64,000 nt of DNA from Theocolax elegans (Eukaryota; Arthropoda; Insecta; Hymenoptera; Cerocephalidae): NCBI GenBank assembly GCA_026168455.1, contig CM047426.1, positions 84,223,986 to 84,287,985 on the forward strand. Reading direction: 5' to 3'. The notes under the pieces were generated by a model, which was not told where the DNA came from, made no database searches, and saw only the letters and a program-made list of their open reading frames with translations. Numbering within the stretch: position 1 is the stretch's first letter; each line of letters starts with the position of its first letter. The translations under genes were made by a program, and so were the position numbers. Shown here one piece after another: positions 13,932-35,644 of the stretch.

Positions 13932-13975
13932 AGTGTCAAGGGTTGCCGGATGCCGCATCAGATCTGCATAAAATT
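13932..13975. repeat. 44-bp motif, copy 1 (second copy at 36583)
   Basis: Begins AGTGTCAAGGGTTGCCGGAT and ends ATCTGCATAA. It is identical over the first 21 bases to 36583-36626, and over most of the remainder. The flanks are not similar. It lies about 1.6 kb downstream of the FAS B stop codon. Confidence 0.75.
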
Positions 13976-15492
13976 GAAAGCTTGCCTTCGTCCCCACGAA
14001 TCACTTCCTAATGCCATTTAGAAGTCTCGTTCGTTTCAACGTAACGGTGGTTTTAGTAAGAATTTAGATCCGTCGAGTTTTATTTTTTTTTGTTTTCTTT
14101 CCATTCGCTGTCAAGCAAATATATCTTTATATCTTCTTTTTTCAAGTTAATTCATATATATTTATAAATATATAATGACTTTGTTTACAACCAATGCTAA
14201 TGTCCTAATGTTATACTGTGCATACTCTGAATTGTGTACAGTGACTTACTTTTTGTCCAAAAACTATATATAATTTTTTATTTAAAAATTATTTAAATTA
14301 GCGTGTTTAGAAAATTTTATAAATTATAATGATAATATTTGAAAATATTTGCAAATTTTGTATATTTATTAATCTTACGTAATTGCAGAATTTTATTCAA
14401 AGTAATTTGGTTTAACGGTCAAAACTCTACCCAGCATGCTAATCATAAATGCATCAAATTTCCAGTGCACAGAGGCTACTATTAGTAATAGTAAAAATCA
14501 AATTGTTAAATTTATATAAATATATACGTAAATATTACTTGAGAAACAAAATATTATTTATACAATGTTAGTAATAAATTTACAATTTAATAATTAACGT
14601 TTTATTACCACCTTGAATATTTACGAAAAATAATATTATTTTATTTTCGTTTTTATGTAACTTGTTAAGTTTGCACACATACACTATATTTGTGTATATT
14701 GGTTACAAACATTATAAATAAGTTTAGCATTAAAATTTAGTTTTTGATGAATTCAGCAAATTCGTATGTAGCAAAATTGAAATTGAAAATTAGTATTGGC
14801 ATTAGTAATATCATTCGAAACGTGATTGCCCAGCAACTTTACTTCATACATATGTCACCAAAATGATTAATTTTTTCAACGTCATATTTTACGTTTACGT
14901 GACGTAGAAATGTTGATATCGCACTTATCTCACATTTTGCCACATTAATTGACCTGTTGATTTAGTATACGTTGGTAGAATTTCATATTCCATCATAAAT
15001 AAAATACTTGGATTTAGGGGAAAATTTAAGTGAATTAAATATTTTAATAGCATTATAATTATTGCTTCTAAGTGTTATATTATGTTAAATATTCAGTTAC
15101 AAAAATATATAAATTTAATTGTACATATTATATTATGAGCATAATACTAATTGTTATTTACAATTTCTGAGCTATTAGTAATGAATATATTATAGTAACG
15201 AATACCTTAAGAACCATTAAATTATAGGCATAATATATTGGTATGTATACGCGTACTTTATAGTTTGGACTATCAAAATTAAAAAATTTATAGGACAGTT
15301 GACTATAAAGATTCATCAATTTTGCTAGATTTATTATAGATTCATATACAATTATTTACAAGTTACAAACACATTGCATAATATGCATTAATATAGTATT
15401 TGAAAGAAATTGATATTTTTCGATTACTATAATAGATTTAATTTTTTTTGAAAAATAATTATGATTCAAAGTATTATTATACAAAATTTTAG

Positions 15493-15540
15493 TTTATTAC
15501 ACAATTTAGTTTATTAAAATCTTTACATAAAAAGTTTATT
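15493..15540 (-). terminator. Polyadenylation signals of FAS copy B
   Basis: Three AATAAA hexamers on the minus strand (15535-15540, 15510-15515, 15493-15498) follow the TAA stop at 15550-15552 within 60 bases, so the 3' UTR may be very short. Confidence 0.6.
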
Positions 15541-15549
15541 CTAAAATTT

Positions 15550-24998
<9,449 letters not shown>

Positions 24999-25243
24999 TT
25001 TTGCAAATGATATATTTGTCCTATTCGCTTAAAATAATATAAATGCACTTGTGTTAACTAAAAAAATCTGACGCTTCACTATTAACTTCGTGCACCACAA
25101 CAAACTACTTTTTGAAGAGATGAGGAACGTTTATTGGGTTAAAAATGTCTATTCGATCTGCTACGAAAATCCATTCAAATTACGTGTGCGAAACTGTATC
25201 AACCGCTACTCGTCAAAAATTGGTGTCTGAAGGAAAGATGGGT

Positions 25244-25251
25244 CTTATATA
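25244..25251 (-). promoter_or_regulatory. Probable TATA box of FAS copy B
   Basis: TATATAAG on the minus strand, about 250 bases upstream of the ATG at 24998. A TTCAGAC sequence follows at only about 21 bases, shorter than the usual spacing. The promoter is therefore less canonical than copy A's, and its sequence is unrelated to it. Confidence 0.45.
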
Positions 25252-27222
25252 ACTACGAACCTTATTGACTGATGTAGTATCGTCAGTCAAAATTAAATTT
25301 CAAATTTATTGTATACTTGCAAATACCTGTCGATAAGTTATGCAGAAATTTAAAATTTGGCATTTTCTGCGCTTAATTTATCATACTTACTAGTATACTA
25401 AGGGTCAACAACATTGTAACTCAATTTTGATAAATATTATGATATAATTAAATCTTTCTATCTATGAAGCTTAGTATATAATTATAGAAGAAAAAACTAA
25501 ACCATTATTTATAAATATACCAAAATGTTTCTTTTATTCCTGATACTGATATTGTCAGTGAAAAAATTAGTGGAAAATATCCAATTTATGTTAAATGTTA
25601 AATATATTATAAATTAATTAAGGCAATTAAGTGTTAATATTGAAAACAGAAGTCATTGAACTTGATTCGTAATGACATTAAAAAAGATAAATCATACATT
25701 TGTATAAGTTAGGTATTCACCTGCAAAAGCATGCAAACGCATTGCACTTCTAAATTAACCGGTTATTCATCTCTACTAAACTGAAATAAAAATACTTTTA
25801 ATTTTATTACATTCTTCTAAACTAGACTTTTTGATAATTTACTAAATGAAACTCAATTCTACTACTATTATAAACTATTATACTAATATTGTAAATGTCT
25901 TCATTAAATCAAGTTTCGATAGGATCTTTGTTAATTGTAAGATGATTCCCATGAGTAACGTGAAAGCTTTCCTTATTAAAACAATGTATCATCGACTGTG
26001 TTTTAGAATTAAAATGTATTTTCTTTGAACATACTGCAATCTTCGTCTGTTTAAATAAAATATTTTTTGTTCTGTAACACAAATTTTTAAAGTATTCTAT
26101 AGAAAAAGCTCTCTTAAATTGTCACTCGGTTGTAACTTTTTACAGCCTTGTTACGAAAAGTAATAATGTCAAATACTGATACAACTCATTAAATATCCTC
26201 TTTTGACAGTAATTTTACACACAATTCACACTAATATCTTTTTTTTTTTCAATATATAATATACGAATGGAAAAGTTCTTAGTGAGAGTTTTCGCTTGTT
26301 TTATTTCTTTAGGTTTATTGTTAGTATATATTATGATACTATTGTGGAAGTTTTCTACTTTGCACGAGATTGTTAAATCTTATTGACGCACGAAGGATGG
26401 AATCTAATGATCATAGAATTAATTTACAAGAATTAGACATTTCCTATTTTGAATGATTAACATTTTCTTAAAATAGGGTACATAAATGTTTCGTTAAAAT
26501 ATTAAAACTTTTTAAATATAAAAATTTTATCGATGTTCCTAAACTAATAATAATTTTTGTTAGCGTTGTTAAAAAACAGTTTCATATTTATGCTTTACCT
26601 TGAAATGATTCTTCAGATGATTTTGAAATTTTATTATTCCATAATACGTCTTTCGATACTGTAGGTAGATTAAATTTCCATCGACTGGTCCAAGTCTCTT
26701 GGCTGGATCAATAATAAACTGGCATTTTCTAAATTCACCTATCATTCTATTTTTTGATATAATTCAAATTTTTGTGGCTCCATGCAAACCTATCCAGTCA
26801 ACTGAAAAAAAAAGTAATTTTATAACAGTAGTTCACAACTCTAATTTAAATTTTATAAAATGAATAAAAGATATAGACACTTATACCAAGTATTTTTCAG
26901 CTGCCATACAAGAAAAGCAGTTGTAAATTCATTTTTCGAAAAAACAGTCCTGATTTCTTGTCATTATTAATCATTTTTACGCGTAAAATTGATATAGACT
27001 GTATTAATACTAAATTAGCATCAATTTAATTACATATTTAATTCATGTTTAGATCGTGATTTAAAAGATTAAAAGTGTCTTTCTAAGTTCATCAAACATA
27101 ACACCCTGGACATTTTTTTATAAATATTTGCTTACATTGATCGGATATTTATCATTCGAATCAAATTTGCCGATTTCAATGAATCTACATCTTTAAAGGA
27201 CCAATTATTATAGGAACTGTTT

Positions 27223-27873
27223 AACAAGGAGAGGTTACACCCTCTGGAAAACGAATCTATACCAAACTCTAGGATATAATTTCTACTATAAAATCATGCA
27301 GAATGCCGGAGTTTTAGAGTCCAATGCCCATTTAAATCTTGCCGAAAAAACCGTCGAGCTTGATCGCTTATAATTTGAAAACAGTTGAAGATGTACATAT
27401 AAACTAAATTTTAAAAGAAAGCTGAGGTCGAGTAGATACGTTTTGAAAAAAGGAAGCTCAAATATTTTAATATGGTCAATAGTTATGGGAGAAATAAGAA
27501 TTAGACAAAATTTTGGCCTAAAAAATCATTAAATAGTAACTCTAAATTTTCGATAAAATTTTGGCTAATTCTTATTTTTCCCATAACTTTTGACCATGTT
27601 AAGATATGCAAGCTTCTTTTTTTTCAAAACGTATCTACTTGATTTCAGCTTTCTTTTAAAATTTAGTTTAAATTTACATCTTCAATTGTTTCCGAGTTAT
27701 AAACGATCAAGCTCAACGGTTTTTCGGCGAGATTTTTCATTGTTTGCTTATATCTATCGTAAAAATGGGCATTGGATACTAAAACTCCGGCTTTCTGCAT
27801 GATTTTATAGTAGAAATTATATCCTAGAGTTTGGTAAGGATCCGTTTTCCAGAGGGTGTGACCTTTCCTTGTA
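27223..27873. mobile_element. Foldback element (about 650 bp) inside relic C ER exon
   Basis: Left arm (27223-27520) and right arm (27560-27873) are reverse complements at high but imperfect identity, around a roughly 40-base spacer. The outer ends are ACAAGGA and TCCTTGT, followed by ACACCCTCTGG in each arm. The right arm has about 25 extra bases. FAS ER-like sequence continues directly on both sides, so this is an insertion into a former exon. No clear target-site duplication and no transposase were seen. Confidence 0.75.
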
Positions 27874-29009
27874 AGTCAAGTAAGGATACGATATGTAGTA
27901 CTCCTTTCACATAGTGTTTCTAAAACTAGTTTATTAGTAATTATGTTTCTACAAATTGTTGTATAAAAAAATTTATATTAACTTTAATTTAAAATACCGA
28001 TTATAATAATTTTTGTTAACGTTATGAATAAATAAAAGAATATATTTTGGATATGCAATGTACATTATATGTAGTGCATTATTAGCAGTAGTTAAAAAAT
28101 GAACTAATGAATTTCTGTAATTGATTATTATTTTATATACTAGTTTACTCGGAAATAATCGAGCTAAAATAAACGATATTGACGAGAGTCTCATTTATAA
28201 TTCTTTTCGTAATGGATCCCAATGTCTAAGTTAATGAACTCAAATCACCTCAGTTTTATGATTTACTGATTTTCTCGAAATTGTTGATAAGGACTGATAT
28301 GAGGTCTTTTCAAACTTATTTCATATATAATGAATTTTATAAAATGATTTGCAGCATTTGAATCGTATATTTAAAACAAAAATGAATTTATGGTTCGATG
28401 ATGTGTTCTACACAAATCATATTAGTATATCATTTCGACACCTAATTCCTGTTTCAGATATAATTAATTTAATATTCATCAAATCTAAATTCAATATTAA
28501 TTAAACTATCTAAATATTATTTTTGTTTCTCTTAAGTATTAGCTAACATAAATTTATTCTTAAAGTCTTCTTGACCCACAAAAATTCAATTTATATTTTT
28601 ATTATATCTTTACTAAAATAGTATAATTCCTTGAATCTGGGATTCAGTTTTCTCTATTTTCCACAGGGATACACGATGGCAATGTCTTGCAAATTTACGA
28701 TGAGTAGATTCATCATTATTTATACATTCTAAATATTCATATTATTTTATCGTTGAAGCGTCCGTAAGTTTTCTTCCAATCCTTCATATAAAATTAAATT
28801 CTTGCTTACATAAATAAAAAATTTTAAAAAGTAAAACTACAAATTCAGTGGAATAATAAATTTGGCAATAATATGAATGACTATAGAATATTTTTTATTC
28901 TTATACATACTTTTGACTGGTATTGTTCAAAATAGACACAATGAAAATCTGTATCAATGACAAGTATTTTATTTTTAATCTTGAAAACTTTTATGCGATC
29001 TGATGGAGA

Positions 29010-29190
29010 CAAAAGATAAAAATCTTACAAAGACAGATTTTTTTTATTACAAGCAACGTTTCTTTGGTGTGGTCTGCCAACTTCTTCAAGCTATTTATTA
29101 GACACAAAAAACAAAATTACAATTGAGAACGCACATATGAAAATACATTGATAATAAAAGATTTTGTACCTTTAATCGGATTATCGATGC
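29010..29190. mobile_element. Partial copy of the 32.9-kb MITE family
   Basis: Contains GCAACGTTTC, then GGTGTGGTCTGCCAAC, then CTTCTTCAAGC, matching the left arm and part of the interior (ACCTTTAA) of the element at 32920-33291. The right inverted repeat was not found. It lies between two halves of the relic C DH/linker exon (remnants end about 28990 and resume about 29430). Confidence 0.7.
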
Positions 29191-32100
29191 GTCAAATGAT
29201 CTGTTAAATTTTGTGTATCGTCGTGTTTATATATGTAACGAGTGTAAATACAGGAAACGTCAAATGGTTGTTAATTAGGCATTTAAATTTCTATAAGAAC
29301 TGGCAAATAAGTGGTGTTTAAAAATTTAATATCCTCTTTCTTGTTGATATTATTACTATCAATTTTGATATGTATTATTTCAGAAATCAAACGTTTGTTG
29401 TAATTACACACTGTTTTATTGTAAAGATTCGTGGGAATAAAGAGACCCTTTAATAATTTAATCTACCACATTGTCGATAAAGGCAATCCAATTTTTGGTC
29501 TATTCGTTTATAAACTTGAATTCGTCAGTGTATTAATAACTACGGTAAGCTAAATTTTTTTGCACATATCTTGAGAATATTTAAAAATTTCCAAATTTTG
29601 CTTATTGTTACGCATCATTCAGTTTTAATTACTTGAAATCTGTAACCATTTTTGAAAAGTAACAAATATTAATGTGTATTACTTTTGATTCAATTTATGA
29701 TAAAAATACTCATTCATTTTTATGAATCATACATGTTATTATTTGTTATTTTATTATTTGATTATTTGTTAGCAATCGTAATAGTAATAACTCGCAATTT
29801 CGTATCCTCAAATACAACTGGAACTTCTCGTATTCATGTTAAATATCCTAATGTATATGTCTATTATCTATGATATGACCACTTAAAAATTCACTTCCTT
29901 CATTAGCTACGGAATTTTTAAGTATTCGTTAAATTAACATTGGATTAGTTTTATTGAAAGTTACAAACGAAATAACAAAATATTACCATTTCATTGGATA
30001 TTCCACACTAGGATATAAATTATATATCATTTTATTTTAACAAGTTGTGGGTTCTTAACTACCAGATTTCATGAGTCAGCTATAACATTGCTATAAATAA
30101 CTTCTTACTTAAATCACATAATTGAAAATTTAGTTTAACTATATCATATTCAATCGATCGATTAATTAATTGAAAACCAAGTAAGAAGATAAATTTTGTT
30201 TGAAACTTTCAAACATATTTTCTGATCCAATAATTGTTTAATAAAAGAAATAAAAATATACATATTTATTAGTTTGTTTTAAATGATAATAATAGGATTT
30301 TTAATAAATTTATAAATATAATGTGTATTTCGAATTGACAACGCTATATTAAATCTCATAAGACATTGACTAATCATTTAATTAATTTATAAATTTAAAT
30401 TCTCTGTATTATTAAAACATAATTCTTGGTTATTTGAATCATGTAGAATATACATAATGTATGTTAAAATATCATATTATTTAGATCATTTGTTATTCCA
30501 ATATTTTGCAGGAAATATATTGTAAATACAAAACATTTAAATTATTATGAATTTATTAAAAGATCTATGTAAATAAGGTAGTATTAAAAAGAAATAAATT
30601 ACATATTATAATATGTCAATAGATTATTTTCCCTAGTTTTGAATTTAGTCCGATGTCTACATTTTCTTAGATAAATAAAAAATAAAAATATCGGAGTATT
30701 GTTTTATAATCTTATTTTCAATTTATTGTTGAAATCTATTACTAATGAATTGGGTACAAGCCATTACTGATATATTTATATGCTTATTTATTATCATTTG
30801 GGCAAACATTTAAAATTCTTTATAAATCTCGAATTCTAGAGATGTTTTATACAGTTGCAGAAAAATAAAATCATTTGTTTACCGATAAAGTAGCTTCATC
30901 ATAAAAGCATAACCATTCTGCCAATTTAATGCTTTATTGAAGATATCTTGTTTAATAACGACTGCTTTTAAAACATTAACTAGACCAATGTGTAATATAT
31001 ATATCTACTTTACTATAGATTTAAATATATTAGATATCTTTAAAAAAAAGTGGTAGCCTGAATAGCAGTATCAAATGAATTTAAATGTTGCCTAACGCAC
31101 TTTTATTTTTATTTGTGATAACGTAAATGTCCATATTGTAGAGATACGAGATATCGGTACACTTTTTTCTAAACTCCGTGAAAACTGGTCACTTTAACAC
31201 TTTTATAAATTTCGTAAATTCAGGAGATAATATAACAATTTCTAATTATTTATACAAATAAATTTGGAAATTTAAAAGACGAAGGTAGTCAAACATTGGG
31301 TTACTCCAAAACAAAGTGGAATGCTTCTCGTTGGTGTCGTGTCGATCTCGTGTGCAACCTCTGTGAAAATGTTCCTTTAGAAGACCTGAAGAAACATTGC
31401 GTTAATAATTTAATATGCTCTACATCAATATAAGTATTAACTTAAAATAAACGAAATTTAACTTTATAAATTTTTAAATTCTGTTTTCAAATTAGATTTT
31501 AGAATACTTACGAAATTTGAAATGAACAACATTGATTAAGTAATGCATCACTCGGCATGTCTTTGTTGACTTTTTTCTTTCGATTACCTCTCAAAAGTAT
31601 GTGAACATCATCACAACCAATTTCAAAGCAAAAGTAATACCAACACAATCTTATTCCACGAAGTAGGCTCCAATAGAACTTTAAAATATCCTTTGATTTT
31701 ACCTTCTTCCTGTTTCTATTGCAACGACAATCTATAATACACAATTTTAAATAACTATATTATAAATTTTAATAAATATTAAAATAATCAATAGTATACT
31801 TTGTGTTATTCAGGAAAGTCCACTAGTTGGCTCTGTAAAGCCAAGATTTTATTTAAATAATCCAATCAAAAGAGGTTCAGTTTGCCATTTCGCAAAAGTT
31901 GTACTGATACAAGTAGTCCCTTGGGTTAAAAATGACTATTGATTCAGGTATATTTATGTTATTGTAAAATCTTATAGTATAGTTGTATCTCTCTCTTTAA
32001 AAGTTATATCTCCCTCTTTAAAACTATCGCTGTCACTAGCACCATGAATATTTGTAGCATAAATACGTTTATTACATCTTTATTTATTCTTTAATACTTG

Positions 32101-32919
32101 TCGTCAAATAATTTCAAACGATTATCTATTGAGAGTGCACTTCATTTGTATAGATACTTAAGTAACATTCTATCATCACGTTTTACACACAATAATTTAT
32201 TAAAATTAAAATAAATAAAATGTTATGGATTAACGAAAAATATACTTACATGTACCCCTATTCTTGTATACCAATTTTACCGGCATCGCTGACAGCGGTA
32301 TGTTTAAGTAATATGCGTCACATTAGCTTCATACAATTTTGTTTAGGGTGCACAACTAAGAAAAATGCATTGAATTTATCGATATTGTTTATTTTTCATT
32401 ATCCTGGGGTATTTTGGAATGATCTGTAATTAAAAAAATTAAGATTTTTTTTAACGATTCGTGAAACTTTCTTTTCTTTATTGGTAACTACTCGTTAATT
32501 TATTTTACCAAAGTTTTAATTATCAGTTAAGCCTATACGAAAAGGAAATGATAAAATATTAATAAAAAACTGGCTTTACAGAATGATTGACATATTTTAA
32601 GTAATTAGAAAATATTAAAAGGATCATTTATCGAATTTGGACTATTGAATATATAGCATGAAATGTTGGTTTTTTCACTAATCGTATAACATTTTATTTT
32701 ATCTATACTCAACTTTTATATATTAATTGTACAGCCTAACGTTTGTATAATCTTTAAGAAATAATTTTATTTAATACATTAAGATTTTTTGATTACCTAT
32801 AATGCTTAAATTACTGAAGTTGAAAATTTCCATCACAATTATCATTGGTAATAAGATCTACTTTATTAATGTAGATAGGTTGATCGCACTCCATGTTCAT
32901 AGTTTGATTTTTTTAAATC

Positions 32920-33291
32920 GATCTGGCGGAGGCAAAGGGAAAAAAAACCTTAAACACAGATTTTTTTGGCAACGTTTCGTTGGCGTGGTCTGCCAACCTC
33001 TTCAGATTGTTTATAGAAGAAAATAACAATTTTAAAATACAGAAATTAAAGACTGCACACTGAAAACACTGCAATAAACAAATCAATGGAAAATTAAAGT
33101 ACCTTTAAGTACAGTCATTGAATTACATAAGTGAATTTGTATACAATAATACACTGTTATCAGTGTGCGATCTTTAATTTCTGTATTTTAAAATTATTAT
33201 TTTATTTTCATAAACAGCCTGAAGAGGTTGGCAGACCACGCCAACGAAACGTTGCCAAAAAAATCGGTATTTAATGTTTTTTTTTCTTTGC
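32920..33291. mobile_element. MITE with about 125-bp terminal inverted repeats
   Basis: Arms 32950-33072 and 33152-33274 are about 90% identical in inverted orientation and include TTTTTTTGGCAACGTTTCGT and GGCGTGGTCTGCCAACCTC. The pairing continues weakly outward to GCAAAG/CTTTGC. A TTAA sits at each inner boundary. A GATCTG-containing extension on the left is shared with the copy at 29010. It splits relic C exon 1: LEDEII-like codons lie to the right and INKVDLITND to the left. Superfamily is unresolved. Confidence 0.8.
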
Positions 33292-35293
33292 TATAATTTC
33301 ATCTTCAAGTAAAAGTGGCGCTATTTTTTTATTGGAATCGCTAGTAACACAAGTTTTTTCCGCCAAAGTTGTTCTAAAAGTATGGATTATATTAATACGT
33401 CACTTTCACTAAATATCACTTTCCACTCAATATTTTTTTTCGTAAAAAATTTCAGTTTATCTCTTGATATTCAAAATATATGTACATTGTAGATAATGTG
33501 ACAAAATACGGTTTCTCGCGATAATACATATGTAGCGTAAAATACGGAGCTAGCGGAATTGCAAGCAAAGTCTTTTATAACTACGATATTCCCCCTCTTG
33601 TAGGGGATAATAGTGGAGTATGCAGTATAGTTTTCAACGTTAAATTGAATAATAGTCATAGTTTTAATCTGTTAGTCTTGTAACATTATCGTCTTGCTTT
33701 TTTTAATTAATATACATTGTCTATCTGTCTATAATTTTTTATTTTGATCGAATTTTTCGGGATATTATCGATTCAATGGATCTGTATGAAAGATTGTGTA
33801 CCATTAAAGTAATATTTCGTATTAAACGATGGAATATACTGAAAGTAATTAATGGTAAATACTGTTTTTATGTGTAAGTATTATATAAATACATCATTTA
33901 ATTTATTTACTTACATGTAATTAGTTTAAAAATTTTATAATTACTTTGATATTTCTTTACATCGACACCTCGGACGAAAAGAAGTATACAACTCAGATTT
34001 TTTTTCATTTAAAATAATACTGTAAGTTTTTTCTTTGTCCGAGGCATTGATATTATTATTTGCCAGTGTGATTTACTAATATAAACTAAGCAACCATAGT
34101 TTAAGAAACCGTAACTGATCTAAAGCTACAAATAATTCATTAGACTCACACATAACATTAACTAGGACACAAACAACATTATCACCCTAATCTAATTCGA
34201 AAAAGAAAAAAAAACAGAATTAATTATACCTCGCTTAACGCAAATAATATTTTTATACCTAATTTTTAAATTTTTACATTCTTATTGTAAATCAATAATT
34301 TATTACACGGGTTTCTATAATTTTATTACAATTTGTATAAAAACAATTAAACTGATAAATCCTACATAAATCTAATTTATATAATTTTAAACGCTGTGTG
34401 TAATAAAATGTATACATAAAATACTTAATGATTATAATTGTAAAATCAACTTAAAATAGAAAATTTTCTGAAATGATCATTCGTCGATGGCAATGTGCTA
34501 ATATGGTTTTAATATTCTTAAATGGAACTAATTCACATGCATACATTATAATCAATAACAAGCTCATAGTAAGATATTTTCTGAAGTGCAATATAAATCA
34601 TCACATGGTAATTAATGAGTTTACACATATGAAGACAATTTATAGGAATATAAAAAATTTTCTAAAAATTATTTGTTAATCATTAATTTTGAATAAATAA
34701 AAGTATGAACTATTTATTATATTTGTCAGTTATAATTACATCCTTAATACAAGTTGTTTAATCCTCAAAATACAGCATTTTTTAAATTTTATAAATATAA
34801 ATTATATTCTTATAAAAATGATTAAATATAAAGAGTGGGAATTTATTATTTCCAAGCATAATTGTGAATAGTTTCTATCGTCGATAAATCATAGTCATTA
34901 TAATTAAAATTAAATTTATCCTGCTAGGGAACAATACTGTGTCTCATTTTCATCTTAGGATGAATATTTGACAATTCTTAAAAATAAATAATTTATAAAA
35001 AACTAAAATAACTGATCATATGTGATTTAAATTCCCCTTCTAATATTGAAAGATTTTAAAAAATTATATTTTACGTAGAAAGTAAACACATTATATTTCT
35101 GAATTTAAAAATTTCGTATTGAAGTTGTAATACCAGGATGTCGGACCCAAATTATAGGGATCTATACCTTTTAGCCAAAAATTATATTTAAACTTATATA
35201 GTTTAAAACGTAAGGGAGGGCCTGAGGATTGATTTTTTGATTGACTAAAAAAAAAATCATTCTTGTAATGATCATTCCGAATAAACAAATGTT

Positions 35294-35297
<4 letters not shown>

Positions 35298-35345
<48 letters not shown>
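35298..35345. repeat. (TA)n microsatellite
   Basis: About 24 TA units next to the inverted-repeat element at 35356. It creates spurious Tyr-Ile open frames. Confidence 0.9.
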
Positions 35346-35348
<3 letters not shown>

Positions 35349-35355
35349 GTGTATA

Positions 35356-35644
35356 ACATATGTATATCGGTCTTTCCGAATCAAAAGCTATATATATATA
35401 TAGCCGCATAACAACTTGGTGGCGTCGCGGTTTATCTTGTCGCATGCGACAGGCGTCTAAGGTAAGATCTTCAGTTCCTTACTGAGGAGTTCAAACTGGA
35501 GATCCAGGACGAAACGCCTATAAAAAATTTTTTGAAAAGGCCGTACTTTGAGAAATTCCATCAACCTTAGTGGACAAAGAGTAAAATGTGCCTGCTTTAT
35601 TTCAAAGTAGAGCTTTTGGTTCGAAAGACCGATAAACATATATT
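35356..35644. mobile_element. Small inverted-repeat element (about 290 bp)
   Basis: The left end (TATATCGGTCTTTC, then CAAAAGCT) is mirrored by the right end (AGCTTTTGGTTCGAAAGACC). The repeats are about 30 bases with a few mismatches. The interior is GC-richer than its surroundings and contains the palindrome TGTCGCATGCGACA. No coding capacity. MITE-like; family unknown. Confidence 0.65.

Larger units (their letters stand above)
10930..15490. other. Intergenic region between FAS A and FAS B
   Basis: AT-rich spacer between the copy A promoter and the copy B polyadenylation signals. It holds an AC-rich simple repeat (about 11101-11140), the palindromic element at 11518, the exon-like frame at 12114 and the conserved motif at 13932. 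Nothing else was recognised. Confidence 0.7.
26620..33330 (-). pseudogene. Decayed third fatty acid synthase copy (relic C)
   Basis: Fragments in FAS order run right to left. Exon 1 remnant about 32795-32918 (INKVDLITND). Exon 2 32255-32428 (NNIDKFNAFF, RILLKH). KS exon 4 31840-32110 (TEPLLIGLFK, stop, NLGFTEPTSG). Exon 5 31510-31730 (VHILLRGNRKKK). AT 30880-31210 (IGLVNVLKAV). DH 29790-29900 (LSGHIID). DH/linker 28950-28990 and 29430-29530. Later linker 28200-28800. ER about 27100-27222 and 27873-27930 (FIEIGKFDSNDKYP, NVQGVMFDEL). KR 26620-26800 (FNLPTVSKDVLW, SSEESFQGKA). Stops and frameshifts occur throughout. The KS motif GHSEPASG reads GFTEPTSG and the AT GHSVGE motif is gone, so the KS His and AT Ser are lost. 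No ACP or TE remnant was seen between 26600 and the copy B promoter. Inserted elements interrupt former exons 1, 11 and 15. It cannot encode an enzyme. Confidence 0.88.

Noticed and set aside
27590..27802. 70-codon open frame on the plus strand
   Set aside because: It lies in one arm of the foldback element and has no family resemblance.
31508..31744. 78-codon open frame as an independent small gene
   Set aside because: Its HILLRGNRKKK part aligns with exon 5 of the KS domain (HILLKSNPKEK), so it is part of the FAS relic.
35091..35384. Open frames of 62-97 codons rich in Tyr-Ile
   Set aside because: They are translations of a (TA)n microsatellite with no domain content.
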